Of a stretch of 64,000 bases of DNA, positions 8,089-17,524 are shown in pieces. A model generated the notes under the pieces. It had not been told where the DNA came from. It did not search any database and saw only the letters and a program-made list of their open reading frames with translations. The translations under genes and the position numbers were made by a program. Positions within the stretch are counted from its first letter, which is position 1. Each line of letters starts with the position of its first letter. The stretch comes from Mesorhizobium qingshengii. Its GTDB lineage: Bacteria > Pseudomonadota > Alphaproteobacteria > Rhizobiales > Rhizobiaceae. The stretch is taken from positions 186,001-250,000 of the forward strand of contig NZ_JAPFQA010000006.1 in assembly GCF_027563465.1 (NCBI RefSeq), given 5' to 3'.

Positions 8089-9633
8089 TCAGGCCTGGTC
8101 GTTGATCAGCCTTCTTAACAGCTCGAGTTCCTGCGCCAGCGTGTTGTCGTTGCCGGAAAGGTCCTCGATCTTGCGCACGGCGTGCAGCACGGTGGTGTGA
8201 TCGCGACCGCCGAAGCGCCGTCCGATCTCGGGCAGCGAGCGCGGCGTCATCACCTTCGACAGGTACATGGCGACCTGCCGCGGCTTGACGATGGTGCGCG
8301 TGCGCCGGTTGGACAGCAATTCGGTTTTCGACACGTTGTAGTGGCGCGCGACGATACGCTGGATATCCTCGATACGGACCCGCTTCGGCTCGCCCGTGCG
8401 ATAGATGTGGCCGAGTATCTCGTCGATACGGTCGATGGTGATCTGCGGTTCGAAGGACTGGCGGAACAGCAGCTGATTGAATGCGCCTTCCAGCTCGCGT
8501 CCGCTGCCGGTCACGGTGCGGGCGACGTGGTTGAGGATTTCCTCCGAGATGTCGAGCGACGCGTCATCGACCCTGGCGGTCGCAAGGCGCAATTTGAGCA
8601 TGCCAATGCGCATGGCGAAATCGGGCGCCGACATTTCGAGCGCGACGCCGCCATTGAGACGCGACCGGACCCGCGGTTCGAGCGATTCCAGTTCCGATGG
8701 CGGCCGGTCGGCGGCAACAACGACTTGCTTGGCGCTGTCCAGCAACATGTTGATCAGGTGGCAGAATTCATGCTGGATCGACTTGCCCTGCAAGAACTGC
8801 ATGTCGTCGATGATGAGCAGGTCGATGTCGCGCAGCTGCTCCTTGAGCGTCAGCGCATTGTTGTCGCGGATCGCGGTGGCAAAGCGCCACATGAAATACT
8901 CGGCCGTCAGATAGACGACGCGCGATTTTGGGTTCTGCTTCAGCGATTCCGCGGCGATGGCCTGCAAAAGGTGGGTCTTGCCGAGCCCGACGGTTGCGTG
9001 AAGGAAAAGCGGATTGAAGCGCACCGCGCTTGACTGCGATTCCGCTACCGCCTTGGCAGCGGCGAATGCCACCCGGTTCGACGGCCCCTCGATGAAGGAG
9101 CCGAATGTGTAGCGCGGATCAAGCGGCGAGCCGAGCACGTTGTGCCTGAACTCGCTCTCGACCGGTGTGCCCGGACGCGGAGCCGGTGCACGATCCGCCC
9201 TGCCGGGGCTGACAGTGCCGGCGGCGAGCGCCGTCTGCGTCTGCCGCGTCATCTTGCGTGCCGGGGTTACCTCAGGCTCGGCCTGGCTGCGCCCCTGGCG
9301 AGTGGCCGTGCGCACGACGATTTCGATCTTGAGGATATCGGGATCCTCCTGCTTCCACAGTTCGGAAATGAGGTCGAGATAGTGCCCGTTGATCCATGAG
9401 CGCAGGAAGGCGGTTGGCACCGAGATGCGGACGATGCCCTTGGAAGCCTCCGCGACCTTCATGCGTCCGAACCAGCTCGAATAGACTTCGGTTCCCAGGC
9501 GCGCCTTCAACTGGGCCTTGACCCGGTCGAACTTCTGCTCCGCGTCGCTGGAAACAGCCATGTCGCTTGCTCCGATCAAAGTTCCTGGGAATGGGAGGTC
9601 GCTCGTAAGCTCCCTTTCGATGCCGCTCTGCAT
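8089..9633 (-). CDS. dnaA: Chromosomal replication initiator DnaA
   Basis: AAA+ protein that binds 9-base DnaA boxes and opens the origin. The sequence shows an N-terminal domain, a variable linker (about 115-165), Walker A in [10 protein letters not shown] (about 212-221), Walker [13 protein letters not shown], and the C-terminal DNA-binding signature [12 protein letters not shown]. The 514-residue form starts after AAGGCAAGGATC. An internal ATG at residue 25 (MAVSSDAEQ) preceded by GGAG would give 490 residues and is a reasonable alternative. It is transcribed away from rpsT. Confidence 0.97.
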   Translation of the reverse strand: MQSGIERELTSDLPFPGTLIGASDMAVSSDAEQKFDRVKAQLKARLGTEVYSSWFGRMKVAEASKGIVRISVPTAFLRSWINGHYLDLISELWKQEDPDILKIEIVVRTATRQGRSQAEPEVTPARKMTRQTQTALAAGTVSPGRADRAPAPRPGTPVESEFRHNVLGSPLDPRYTFGSFIEGPSNRVAFAAAKAVAESQSSAVRFNPLFLHATVGLGKTHLLQAIAAESLKQNPKSRVVYLTAEYFMWRFATAIRDNNALTLKEQLRDIDLLIIDDMQFLQGKSIQHEFCHLINMLLDSAKQVVVAADRPPSELESLEPRVRSRLNGGVALEMSAPDFAMRIGMLKLRLATARVDDASLDISEEILNHVARTVTGSGRELEGAFNQLLFRQSFEPQITIDRIDEILGHIYRTGEPKRVRIEDIQRIVARHYNVSKTELLSNRRTRTIVKPRQVAMYLSKVMTPRSLPEIGRRFGGRDHTTVLHAVRKIEDLSGNDNTLAQELELLRRLINDQA

Positions 9634-10416
9634 GATCCTTGCCTTTCTGTACCTGTTTTCCGCTGGGGATGCGCCTCCTGCATCCTTGTTCCAGCGACTG
9701 CGTCTTCGCTACGATGCCCTTTGCCGCCGCCGGCAATGAACGTCGCCCACTATCCAGGGGAAACCGGAGCCGGCCCATGGAAGCCAGTCCGCGTTTTGGG
9801 TATGTCAAGGCAATACAACATCGTCCGGCGTAAAGGCGCCGGCGCGCTGTCTACCTGCCATGTCTCGTTACGCCAGTCCCCTTACCCACATCGAAAAGGA
9901 CAAACCAACCCATCCGCAGACTTGATCCGCGTTGCAAATCCCGCCAATTTAAGCTGGCCGATTCAGGCTGGGGTGGGGGCTACGGGCCCGTCCCTTTCAA
10001 TACGTCGACATTACCGAAATCGCTGTGGATAGGGCAAGGCCACGACTAACCGATTTTTAATGAATCTGCTTACCGCAGAGAGGTGCCGCAACGGTATATT
10101 TTGACAAAGCCATTGTGATTCAAACCCTTTTCCGGCGAATATGAAAAAGCCGGCGCGGCACGAAATTTTCTGAAATAATTCGCTTGACAGCCACTTGTCC
10201 CCCATCGCCCCGGCTCGATGTGAACAAGCTGTGGATGACTGTCTGTAACTATCTGAATAATAAAGATTATTTCTGAGTGCCGACTTTATTTCAGCAGTCG
10301 CTTTTCGGGGATATCGACTATCTGCCAGCAAGGCTGTGCCGGCAAAGTATTTCGAACGGCGGAATCCGTACCGGACACCATTTCCGATTATTCTTTTTAA
10401 GTACTTGCCGGCAAAC
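9634..10416. other. dnaA-rpsT gap: dnaA leader with DnaA-box-like sites
   Basis: A gap of about 780 bases with no credible gene, and richer in A+T than the flanks, especially 10050-10410. DnaA-box-like nonamers, each one mismatch or less from TTATCCACA/TGTGGATAA, occur at 9882-9890 (TTACCCACA), 10024-10032 (TGTGGATAG) and 10230-10238 (TGTGGATGA). AT-rich tracts flank the last one (10255-10275). It probably contains the dnaA promoter with autoregulatory boxes. A role as replication origin is possible but unproven; oriC in several alphaproteobacteria is near hemE instead. Confidence 0.5.
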
Positions 10417-10444
10417 GAAAAAACCCGGCGCAATTGGCCGGGTT
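10417..10444 (-). terminator. rpsT rho-independent terminator
   Basis: Read on the minus strand, an 8-base GC-rich stem AACCCGGC / GCCGGGTT with a 7-base loop is followed by TTTTTT. It begins 28 bases after the rpsT stop codon. Confidence 0.85.
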
Positions 10445-10472
10445 CGAAGAACGTCAGTCTAGGAAAGTAATG

Positions 10473-10739
10473 TCAGGCCGACAATACCTTGACCCGCTGG
10501 GCCAGCCGCGAGACCTTGCGGGATGCCGTGTTCTTGTGGATCACGCCCTTGGTTGCGGCGCGCATCAATTCGGGCTCCGCGATCTTGAAGGCAGCCTGTG
10601 CGGCGGCCTTGTCGCCGGAGGCAAGTGCCTCCTCGACCTGGCGCACATAGGTGCGGACGCGCGAACGGCGGTTCTTGTTGATCGCTGCGCGGCGTACGAT
10701 CTTGCGCGTTGCCTTTTTGGCCGAGGATGTGTTGGCCAT
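10473..10739 (-). CDS. rpsT: 30S ribosomal protein S20
   Basis: Primary 16S rRNA-binding protein of the small subunit. The 88 residues start [19 protein letters not shown] and are rich in Lys, Arg and Ala, as expected. The ATG at 10739 is preceded by AGAGAGGC; a longer in-frame reading adds 17 residues with no similarity to S20 and was not used. It lies upstream of dnaA, an arrangement common in rhizobia, and ends in a clear terminator. Confidence 0.97.
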   Translation of the reverse strand: MANTSSAKKATRKIVRRAAINKNRRSRVRTYVRQVEEALASGDKAAAQAAFKIAEPELMRAATKGVIHKNTASRKVSRLAQRVKVLSA

Positions 10740-10899
10740 GATGCCTCTCTTCTGATCTGGTCGGCGCATGCGGCATGCCGCAGGGCGCAAAAAACAAACG
10801 GGCAGCCACGGGGCCGCCTCGGTTGGTGCGGCTTATAGTTCAGCTTTTCCGGCGCGTCAACGCTGCCTGGCCTTCTTTTTGGCGGCCATCGGGCGGGCG

Positions 10900-11673
10900 T
10901 CAACGGTTGGTGAAATTCGGCTTCCGCTTCTCCGCAAAAGCCGCCATGCCTTCCTTCTGGTCTTCGAGCGCGAACAGCGAGTGAAACAGCCGTCGTTCGA
11001 ACCGCAATCCCTCGGCAAGCGTCGTCTCGAAGGCGCGGTTGACGGCCTCCTTTGCCATCATCACCGATGGCAGCGAGAAATCGGCGATCTTGGCTGCCGC
11101 CTTGAGTGCCTCCTCGACGAGTTCGCCCGCGGGCACGACCCGCGACACCAGGCCCGAGCGTTCGGCCTCGGCCGCGTCCATCATCCGCCCGGTCAGGCAC
11201 ATGTCCATTGCCTTCGACTTGCCGACGAAGCGGGTCAGCCGCTGCGATCCGCCCATGCCTGGAATAACGCCGAGCGTGATCTCCGGCTGGCCGAACTTGG
11301 CGTTGTCGGCGGCGATGATGAAATCGCACATCATCGCCAGCTCGCAGCCTCCGCCGAGCGCATAGCCGGCCACCGCCGCGATGATCGGCTTTCGCACCCG
11401 CGTGAATTCTTCCCAGCCGACGAAGAAGTCCTGGCTGTAGGCGTCCACATAGGAGATCGACTGCATCTCCTTGATGTCGGCGCCGGCGGCGAAGGCCTTT
11501 TCGGAACCGGTGATGACCATGGCGCCGATACCGGCATCGGCGCTGAAACCGTTCACGGCCGCCACCAGTTCGGCGAGGATCTGGGAATTCAGCGCGTTGA
11601 GTGCCTTCGGCCTGTTCAAGATGATCAGCCCGACCTTGCCGCGCGTCTCGGTGATGATTGTCTCATAAGTCAT
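10900..11673 (-). CDS. Enoyl-CoA hydratase (crotonase family)
   Basis: Hydrates trans-2-enoyl-CoA in beta-oxidation or related pathways. The 257 residues have both catalytic glutamates of a true hydratase: E111 in [15 protein letters not shown] and E131 in [14 protein letters not shown]. The CoA oxyanion loop [10 protein letters not shown] (61-70) is also present. It sits between mutM and rpsT, where rhizobia usually carry a fadB1-like gene. The chain-length preference cannot be inferred. Confidence 0.92.
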   Translation of the reverse strand: MTYETIITETRGKVGLIILNRPKALNALNSQILAELVAAVNGFSADAGIGAMVITGSEKAFAAGADIKEMQSISYVDAYSQDFFVGWEEFTRVRKPIIAAVAGYALGGGCELAMMCDFIIAADNAKFGQPEITLGVIPGMGGSQRLTRFVGKSKAMDMCLTGRMMDAAEAERSGLVSRVVPAGELVEEALKAAAKIADFSLPSVMMAKEAVNRAFETTLAEGLRFERRLFHSLFALEDQKEGMAAFAEKRKPNFTNR

Positions 11674-11706
11674 GGCTGCGTCTCCTCGCTCGACCCATCG
11701 TCTAAC

Positions 11707-12597
11707 TCACCGCTGACACGTCCGGCAATAGAAGGTCGAGCGGCCGCTCTGCACGACGCGCTCGATGTGACCACCGCAGCCAGGCTTGGAACAGGGTTCG
11801 CCTTCGCGGTCATAGACGGCGAAGGAATGCTGGAAGTATCCCAGCGATCCGTCGGTCCGCATGTAATCCCTGAGCGAGGATCCGCCGGCCGCGATCGCAT
11901 CGGCGATGACCGAGCGGATGGCTTCGGCAAGGCGTTCGCTTTGAGCCTGGGCCTTCTTTCCCGGCTTGGCTATCGTGCCGGCCTCGCGCAGCGGCGACAG
12001 GCCGGCGCGCCACAGGGCCTCGGAGACATAGATATTGCCGAGCCCGGCGATCAACCTCTGGTCGAGAAGTGCTGCCTTCAGCGGCGATCGCCGCCCTTTC
12101 ATCAACGATGCAAGCAGCGCACCGTCCAGTGTATTGCCCGTAGGCTCTACACCCAGCCCGCTCAGCATCGGATGCGTGTCGGGCGGCCCTTCCGAAAACA
12201 GCATGAAGCCGAAGCGGCGCGGGTCATTGAAGATCACGCGGGACCTGGCGCCGGCCGGGGACGCCACATCGAACACAACATGGTCGTGTGCCGTGCTCTT
12301 CGAGCGCTCATGATGGAACACGCCAGGCATTTCACTGTCATTCGCCGTCTCGATACGGAATGAGCCCGACATGCCGAGATGGCAGATCAGCGCCGGGCCG
12401 CCTTCGATATCCATCGTCAGATACTTGGCCCGGCGGCCGAGCGCGGTGATCGTCCTGCCGGTCAGCCGTTGCGAGAATTTCTCAGGAAATGGAAAGCGCA
12501 GATCCGGCCGGCGCGCCTCGATACGGGTAATGGTGGCGCCTTCCAGGACCGGCTGCAACCCTCGGCGGACCGTTTCGACCTCGGGCAATTCAGGCAT
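11707..12597 (-). CDS. mutM: Formamidopyrimidine-DNA glycosylase MutM (Fpg)
   Basis: Base-excision repair enzyme that removes 8-oxoguanine and cleaves the abasic site. The start gives [14 protein letters not shown], in which P2 (after Met removal the N-terminal proline nucleophile) and E3 are catalytic. The 296 residues end in the zinc finger C-x4-C ... CRTC ([25 protein letters not shown]). The ATG overlaps the end of deoB by 8 bases, so translation may be coupled. Rhizobia more often have ubiE on this side. Confidence 0.96.
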   Translation of the reverse strand: MPELPEVETVRRGLQPVLEGATITRIEARRPDLRFPFPEKFSQRLTGRTITALGRRAKYLTMDIEGGPALICHLGMSGSFRIETANDSEMPGVFHHERSKSTAHDHVVFDVASPAGARSRVIFNDPRRFGFMLFSEGPPDTHPMLSGLGVEPTGNTLDGALLASLMKGRRSPLKAALLDQRLIAGLGNIYVSEALWRAGLSPLREAGTIAKPGKKAQAQSERLAEAIRSVIADAIAAGGSSLRDYMRTDGSLGYFQHSFAVYDREGEPCSKPGCGGHIERVVQSGRSTFYCRTCQR

Positions 12598-13831
12598 GAC
12601 CGCCAATCGATCTATAGAAGGAAGTGCCGTGCCGGCCGCGCGCCAGCCCAAGATGCTCGGCCACGGTTTCACCGATGTCGGCAAATGTTGCCCTCAGCCC
12701 GATATCGCCGCCTTTGAAACCTGGTCCGGTGCCGATCACCGGGATACGTTCACGCGTATGATCGGTGCCGCGCCAGGTCGGATCGTTGCCGTGATCGGCC
12801 GTCAGGATGAGAAGATCGCCTTGCTTCAATCTTGCCAGCGCCTCCGGCAGCCGCCGGTCGAAGGCCTCGAGCGCGGCGGCATAGCCGGCGACATCGCGGC
12901 GATGTCCGAACTCGGTGTCGAAGTCGACGAAATTGGCGAAGACCAGGTCGCCGTCGCCGGCATCGTCCATTGCCCCCAGCGCCTCATCGAACATGGCCAT
13001 GTTGCCCGCCGCCTTGCGCACTTCCGAGATTCCACGATGGGCGAATATGTCGCCGATCTTGCCGACCGCGATGACGCGGCTTCCACGCGCCGTCAGCCGG
13101 TCGAGCAGGGTCGGCTCCGGTGGTGGCACGGCGTAGTCATGGCGGTTGTAGGTTCGCTCGAAAGTTGCGGCGGTTTCCCCGATGAACGGCCGCGCGATCA
13201 CCCGTCCGATCCTCAGTGGGTCAACCAGCTTGCGCACCACCTTGCAGAATTCATAAAGCCGCTCCAGGCCGAAATGAACTTCATGCGCCGCGATTTGCAG
13301 GACGGAGTCGACCGATGTGTAGCAGATCGGCTTGCCGGTTCGGATGTGCTCCTCGCCGAACCGCTCGATAATCTCGGTGCCCGGCGCGTGACAATTGCCG
13401 AGAATGCCCGGCACCTTGCCGATGCGGATCATGGCCTCGGTCAGATCGGCCGGAAAGGCGGGAACCGTATCAGGGAAATAGCCCCAGTCGAAGCGCACCG
13501 GCAGGGCGGCGATCTCCCAGTGGCCGGACGGCGTATCCTTACCGCTCGAAACCTCCTGCGCCGCGCCGTGGAAGGCAGTCGCGAGCAGATCCGTCCTACC
13601 GGTGTCGAAGCCTAGCCCCGTGGCGGTTTCGGCAGCCTTGCCAAGCCCGAGCGAGGCCATGTGCGGGACGAAGAGAGGCCCGTTGCGGAGTCCCTCGCGA
13701 TCGGCGCGGCCTTCCGTGCAGGCTTCCGCGATGTGCCCCAATGTATTGGCGCCGGCGTCACCGTAGCGCTCGGCGTCGGCAGCGCCGCCGATACCAAAGG
13801 AGTCCAGAACGAAGAGGAAAGCACGCGCCAT
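12590..13831 (-). CDS. deoB: Phosphopentomutase DeoB
   Basis: Interconverts (deoxy)ribose 1-phosphate and 5-phosphate in nucleoside catabolism. The 413 residues show the alkaline-phosphatase-superfamily metal sites: VLDSFGIGG near the N terminus, DTPSGHWE (the phosphorylated threonine region) and [18 protein letters not shown] near the C terminus. The start [13 protein letters not shown] is the family norm; a 26-residue upstream extension lacks support. No other deo or purine salvage gene is adjacent, and it is probably cotranscribed with mutM. Confidence 0.94.
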   Translation of the reverse strand: MARAFLFVLDSFGIGGAADAERYGDAGANTLGHIAEACTEGRADREGLRNGPLFVPHMASLGLGKAAETATGLGFDTGRTDLLATAFHGAAQEVSSGKDTPSGHWEIAALPVRFDWGYFPDTVPAFPADLTEAMIRIGKVPGILGNCHAPGTEIIERFGEEHIRTGKPICYTSVDSVLQIAAHEVHFGLERLYEFCKVVRKLVDPLRIGRVIARPFIGETAATFERTYNRHDYAVPPPEPTLLDRLTARGSRVIAVGKIGDIFAHRGISEVRKAAGNMAMFDEALGAMDDAGDGDLVFANFVDFDTEFGHRRDVAGYAAALEAFDRRLPEALARLKQGDLLILTADHGNDPTWRGTDHTRERIPVIGTGPGFKGGDIGLRATFADIGETVAEHLGLARGRHGTSFYRSIGGHA

Positions 13832-13930
13832 TGGAGCCATTGTTGCCAGTTTGGACGCCCAGACATAGGGTTCGCCGGCCGCATTGGCAATTCGGAAACC
13901 AAACGGCAATGGCTTGGCACGACAGTCTGG

Positions 13931-13977
13931 TGCATGTCACCCAAAAGCGCCGAGCGGTTTTGGGACAGCGACATGCA
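13931..13977. repeat. CATGTC palindromic repeat, copy 2
   Basis: An element of 47 bases in the divergent gap upstream of deoB, bounded by TGCATGTC (13931-13938) and GACATGCA (13970-13977). The interior AAAAGCGCCGAGCGGTTTTG matches the element at 5258-5308 at most positions and has the same orientation. Confidence 0.75.
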
Positions 13978-14087
13978 CAATACAGACATGCGCAATACAG
14001 AAGACTACAGTATCGCGACACGCCGGGCATGGGACGACATGGATCGAAGAAAACAGAGGACCCTCTTGTCATGACAGATGTCTTGTC

Positions 14088-15008
14088 ATGAAAGCTGCCC
14101 TGAAGGCGTGTGCTGCCCTCATGGTCGCGCAGGGCGTGGTCTGGTCTGATCCGGCGCGGGCCGACTGGCGCGAAGATATCGGCACGTTTCGCATAGGTAT
14201 CGTCGCCGAACCCGGCGCCGTCAACACCGTTCCGGGGCTGGCGCTGTTGACCGATGCCTACACCAAGGCCTTGGGCATGAAGGTCGAGTTCGTCGTCGCC
14301 CGCGACTATGGCGCGCTGATCGAGGCGCAGGCCAATGCCCGCATCGAATATGCGATCTATTCGGCGACTGCCTACGCGACGGCCTCGCAGCGCTGTGGAT
14401 GTGTCGAGCCACTTGTGGCTCCGGTTGATTCCGACGGCGCGATCGGCATCCGCTCCGTTCTGCTGACGCGGGACGGCAAGCTGCCTGACCTGGCGGCAAT
14501 GGAGAACCATCGCATCGCCATGGCGCCTTCGAGCAGCGTCGGCGGTTCTCTCCTGCCGCTGGCGGCGTTGGCCGCGGAAGGCCGCAAGGTCGCGGAAGAT
14601 GCACCATTTCTGGTCCATGCCGATTCGGCCGCGGCAGCGGAAACGATGCTGGTCGACGGCAAGGCCGATGCCTTGTTCGGCTGGGTGACGGCCGCTGCCG
14701 ACGGCCAGCCGGAAGCATCGGGCACGCAGGCGAGGCTCGAAACGGCAGGGCTTTCGGCAACGGCACTTCAGGTCTTATGGACGTCGGGCCTGTTGAGATA
14801 CGGTCCCCATGCCGTCCGTAGCGATCTCGACCCGGAAGCGAAGCGCCGGCTCACCGTGTTCCTCACCAACCTCAAGTCGATGACGCCGGACGTTTACGAT
14901 CTTCTGGAATCGAAGCATTCCGGCGGCTTCACCGTCGCGGCCGCCAAGGACTACGAGATGGCGCAAGCCATAGTGCGTCTGGTCTCGAATGGCGGCTCGC
15001 GGCGATAA
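14088..15008 (+). CDS. PhnD-like periplasmic phosphate/phosphonate-type binding protein
   Basis: Exported solute-binding protein of 306 residues with a signal peptide (MKAALKACAALMVAQGVVWSDPARA spans about 1-25) and the PhnD/TauA-like two-lobe fold (FRIGIVAEPG, EYAIYSATAYATA, MAPSSSVGGSLLPLAALA). No ABC permease or ATPase gene is adjacent, so it is an orphan; such proteins can also act as sensors. The start is uncertain: an AGAGGA site lies about 17 bases upstream, and TTGTCATGA is repeated at 14066-14074 and 14083-14091 around the start. Confidence 0.8.
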   Translation: MKAALKACAALMVAQGVVWSDPARADWREDIGTFRIGIVAEPGAVNTVPGLALLTDAYTKALGMKVEFVVARDYGALIEAQANARIEYAIYSATAYATASQRCGCVEPLVAPVDSDGAIGIRSVLLTRDGKLPDLAAMENHRIAMAPSSSVGGSLLPLAALAAEGRKVAEDAPFLVHADSAAAAETMLVDGKADALFGWVTAAADGQPEASGTQARLETAGLSATALQVLWTSGLLRYGPHAVRSDLDPEAKRRLTVFLTNLKSMTPDVYDLLESKHSGGFTVAAAKDYEMAQAIVRLVSNGGSRR

Positions 15009-15014
15009 AGGCCG

Positions 15015-15641
15015 TCAGCAGTCGCCGCAAGGGATCGTCACGCTTCTGCGGGGACGCAGATAATAGGTCTCGCCCATCGATATGGCATTGAAAGCCGAGG
15101 TCAACCCAAGCTGCTGTTGACCGCCCGCCGACCAGGTGATGACCGGCTTGTAGTCGAGATTGCTTTCGACGCGGATGAGGAAGGTGCCGGCGACCTTGAG
15201 CGTTGCCGGGACCGTCGTGGCCGAGTTCGCGGCAGCGCCGACGCTCGTGGTGCCATTGACCAGCTTGCGTGACCATACCACCAGCACCTTCGGCGTTGCA
15301 TCGGTCGTAACTTGTATTGCCGTGATCGTGATGCTTGGCGTCGAGCGGTTGTAGGGCTGAAGGGTGACGGTGCCGATCTTCATGATGGCGTCGAGATCCG
15401 CCTTGACGATGGTCGTCTGCTGCGTGACGAGATCAGCCACCATGCTGCCGACACGGCTGACCTTCTTGCTGGTCTCGATGGCTTGTGACGCCTCCATGGT
15501 GATGAAATACATGATCAGCAGGATAGGCATGATCAAGGCGAATTCGACCGCCGCGATGCCACGGCGATCGGAACAGAACCGGATCGCTTTGCGCCAAGTT
15601 CCCGTAATCCCCGGATGTGCCCCCGCACGCATCATGCCCAT
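15015..15641 (-). CDS. TadE/TadG-family minor pilin-like protein
   Basis: Pseudopilin of the Tad pilus locus. The product (about 208 residues) has a short basic N terminus followed by the TadE-type membrane segment RRGIAAVEFALIMPILLIMYF (residues about 27-47 of this form, shown in part) and a periplasmic domain ending in CGDC. The start is ambiguous: ATGs at 15641 or 15635 follow AGAAAGG, whereas an ATG at 15701 overlaps the upstream tadE gene by 20 bases. Cotranscribed with the tadE gene. It is shorter than classic TadG proteins, which carry an extra von Willebrand domain. Confidence 0.85.
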   Translation of the reverse strand: MGMMRAGAHPGITGTWRKAIRFCSDRRGIAAVEFALIMPILLIMYFITMEASQAIETSKKVSRVGSMVADLVTQQTTIVKADLDAIMKIGTVTLQPYNRSTPSITITAIQVTTDATPKVLVVWSRKLVNGTTSVGAAANSATTVPATLKVAGTFLIRVESNLDYKPVITWSAGGQQQLGLTSAFNAISMGETYYLRPRRSVTIPCGDC

Positions 15642-15681
15642 CACCCTTTCTTCTTTTGCCGTACGTGCATCCGCCGCGACC

Positions 15682-16263
15682 TCAGTTGCCGAACGGTTCA
15701 TTCTGCCAAGTCACCGATGCGAAATGCAGGGTCTTGTTACCGCCCATCGACTGCGCCAACAGATCGGTCATGATCGGCCATTTGTAGAAGACCCGCAGCA
15801 TGTTCCTCGATTCCGCCGGGCCCGGCGCAACAGTAAAGGACTGTGCGGCAGCGCCTTGCGTCAGCACGACGTCGTTGTTCTGGATCTTGAAGCCGGCCAA
15901 CGCCGCGTCGGCGAACGTCGCGTATTGGCGAAGATCCACCAGCAGCTGATTGGGACAATCCTGGGAGACGATGATCTCCAGTTTTACGCAGATCTTGTCC
16001 CTCAAATTGTTTCCGGCGACGTCGGCCGCCCTTAACTGGCCGGTGCGCAACTGGCGCGCGATATCGTCGGTGATGTTGGCCATCACTTCCTGGCCGGCAA
16101 ATGAAATGCAGCTTTCCAGAATCGCAAAGACAAGCAGCGCGAATGGGATTGCAAGGATTGCGAATTCCAATGCCGTGCTGCCGCGCCGGTCGCGGATAAA
16201 GCGAGCGAAAAACCGTGGGTGTTTCGCCTTGCGCTCGCCCGCGGACTCGATTTCCTTGCTCAT
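15682..16263 (-). CDS. tadE: TadE-family minor pilin
   Basis: Membrane-anchored pseudopilin needed for Tad/Flp pilus assembly. The 193 residues contain DRRGSTALEFAILAIPFALL (about 25-44), the TadE motif with the conserved glutamate, then a single transmembrane helix and a periplasmic domain with two cysteines (DKICVKLE, SQDCPNQ). First gene of a two-gene minus-strand unit that faces away from the main cpa operon. Confidence 0.88.
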   Translation of the reverse strand: MSKEIESAGERKAKHPRFFARFIRDRRGSTALEFAILAIPFALLVFAILESCISFAGQEVMANITDDIARQLRTGQLRAADVAGNNLRDKICVKLEIIVSQDCPNQLLVDLRQYATFADAALAGFKIQNNDVVLTQGAAAQSFTVAPGPAESRNMLRVFYKWPIMTDLLAQSMGGNKTLHFASVTWQNEPFGN

Positions 16264-16402
16264 GTCCCGGTCCTGCCGATCTCTAAAGGGTCTCGGAAGG
16301 AGTATTAGCGGAAACCAATTGAAGTCCGGTTTGAATGATCGTTAAAGTCGGCGTTGGCGTCTTAACCAGACGATAACCGGAACTGCACTCAGCCGCGCTA
16401 TC

Positions 16403-16825
16403 CTACCGGCTGACACTCATCTCGGCTTCGGAGGATTTCTCCGCGTCGCTCTTGTAAGAGCTTTCGCAATAGGGCGTGCAGGACATGGTCTGGATTTCGG
16501 CGCGCCGATAGATACGGACGGACGAGGCGGCCTGCCGCACGACGGTAACCTGCTCGTCGACGATCGGGCTGCCGTCCGGATCGAGCACGACCAGATTGGT
16601 AACGCCGAAGCCCTTGCCGGTCAGCACGATCGTCGAGGCGTCCTGTACGGAAGCGTCGGCGATTGCCGGGTTGCCGACCACGATCGTGTCGGCGGGACGC
16701 GACAGTTTGACGATCTTGGCCTGGTTCATCGTGACCTCGATGCCGGGGCCGGCCATGGCGGGCATGGCGAAGGTCGTGGCGGCAAGAAGCACTGCAACCA
16801 GAATTGATGATCTCGGCTCGGCCAT
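16403..16825 (-). CDS. Stand-alone pilus N-domain protein (CpaC N-terminal-like)
   Basis: Exported protein of 140 residues. After a signal peptide (to about residue 26, FAMPAMAG) comes a single domain IVKLSRPADTIVVGNPAIAD / GFGVTNLVVLDPDGSPI, which is the same fold seen at the N terminus of the CpaC secretin in this locus (SVVIDLPNDAYDILVANPAVAD). Its C terminus carries SCTPYC, a possible disulfide. There is no secretin domain. A longer in-frame start (16855) lacks a signal-peptide-like beginning. Probably a periplasmic accessory to the Tad secretin; function inferred only from domain and location. Confidence 0.78.
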   Translation of the reverse strand: MAEPRSSILVAVLLAATTFAMPAMAGPGIEVTMNQAKIVKLSRPADTIVVGNPAIADASVQDASTIVLTGKGFGVTNLVVLDPDGSPIVDEQVTVVRQAASSVRIYRRAEIQTMSCTPYCESSYKSDAEKSSEAEMSVSR

Positions 16826-17161
16826 TGTGGCGCTCCACGCATGCAGACTGTTCAACGGAACATGAACGAGATTGGTGAACCAACGGTTAAGCGGGCGCTC
16901 TTGCCGATGATTGCCTTGGCCGACATGAGTGCATGCGTGACGAGGTCGGGTCCGGATCGCAAGCGCCAGCGACCCGGGAAACGGAAGGGTCGGCCAGCAC
17001 TTAGCTCGGGATTAACCACGCAATAGGTTCGAACCGGGAAAGGAATCGGTAAGGCTGTTTATTAAGCCGATCGAAAGAGCTTCTCCCTAGATTGGCAGTA
17101 TCCGATCAACCATCACAGAAGTTGACGGAAGTGCTGTAACACGTGGAGTAGGAGCTCTCGA
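16826..17161. other. Pilin upstream region
   Basis: These 336 bases separate the minus-strand N-domain gene from the Flp pilin gene and hold the promoters of both. Several TTAA half-sites are visible (for example 16886-16889 and 17010-17017), but none form the TTAA-N7-TTAA pattern of the CtrA regulator. AGGAG at 17150-17154 is the pilin ribosome-binding site. Confidence 0.4.
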
Positions 17162-17338
17162 ATGTCTAAACTCGTTGCACGTTTTGTGAAGGACGAATCC
17201 GGCGCGACCGCTATCGAATATGGTCTGATCGCCGCTCTTATCGCGCTTGCCATCATCGTCGGCGCCGGCGCGCTCGGCAATGCAATCAACGCCAAGTTCA
17301 CTTCTATCGGAACCACCCTGAACAGCAGCGGCGGCTGA
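17162..17338 (+). CDS. pilA: Flp-type major pilin
   Basis: Short pilin subunit of 58 residues that polymerises into the Tad pilus. It starts MSKLVARFVKDESGATAIEY; the prepilin peptidase site is after G14 with the Flp signature ATAIEYGLIAALIALAII that follows. A hydrophobic helix spans about 20-40 and the tail is Ser/Gly-rich (TTLNSSGG). It is preceded by AGGAG at a good distance and followed by a strong terminator, so a short abundant transcript is likely. Confidence 0.95.
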   Translation: MSKLVARFVKDESGATAIEYGLIAALIALAIIVGAGALGNAINAKFTSIGTTLNSSGG

Positions 17339-17388
17339 TCTGTCATAGTGCCGAGCGCTCAAGCCTGAGCGTTCGGATTGGGTTCTGG

Positions 17389-17420
17389 ACAAGGGCCGCC
17401 ACATGGCGGCCCTTGTTCTT
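17389..17420 (+). terminator. Pilin gene terminator
   Basis: A perfect 12-base stem ACAAGGGCCGCC / GGCGGCCCTTGT around an ACAT loop, followed by TCTTTG. It lies 50 bases after the pilin stop and separates it from cpaA. Confidence 0.85.
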
Positions 17421-17524
17421 TGCCGCAGCCAATACCAGTCGTCTTTTTGGTCCGAGCCTCATCAATCGTTAATCGAAGATGCCTAGATTGGACCCCGTGG
17501 AATCGGACAATAGGTATAGCGCCG

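Noticed and set aside
10184..10190. TTGACAG promoter-like hexamer on the plus strand
   Set aside because: No plus-strand gene follows, and a matching -10 at correct distance was not seen.
10768..12363. A 531-residue plus-strand open frame
   Set aside because: Antisense to enoyl-CoA hydratase and mutM, both of which have full motifs.
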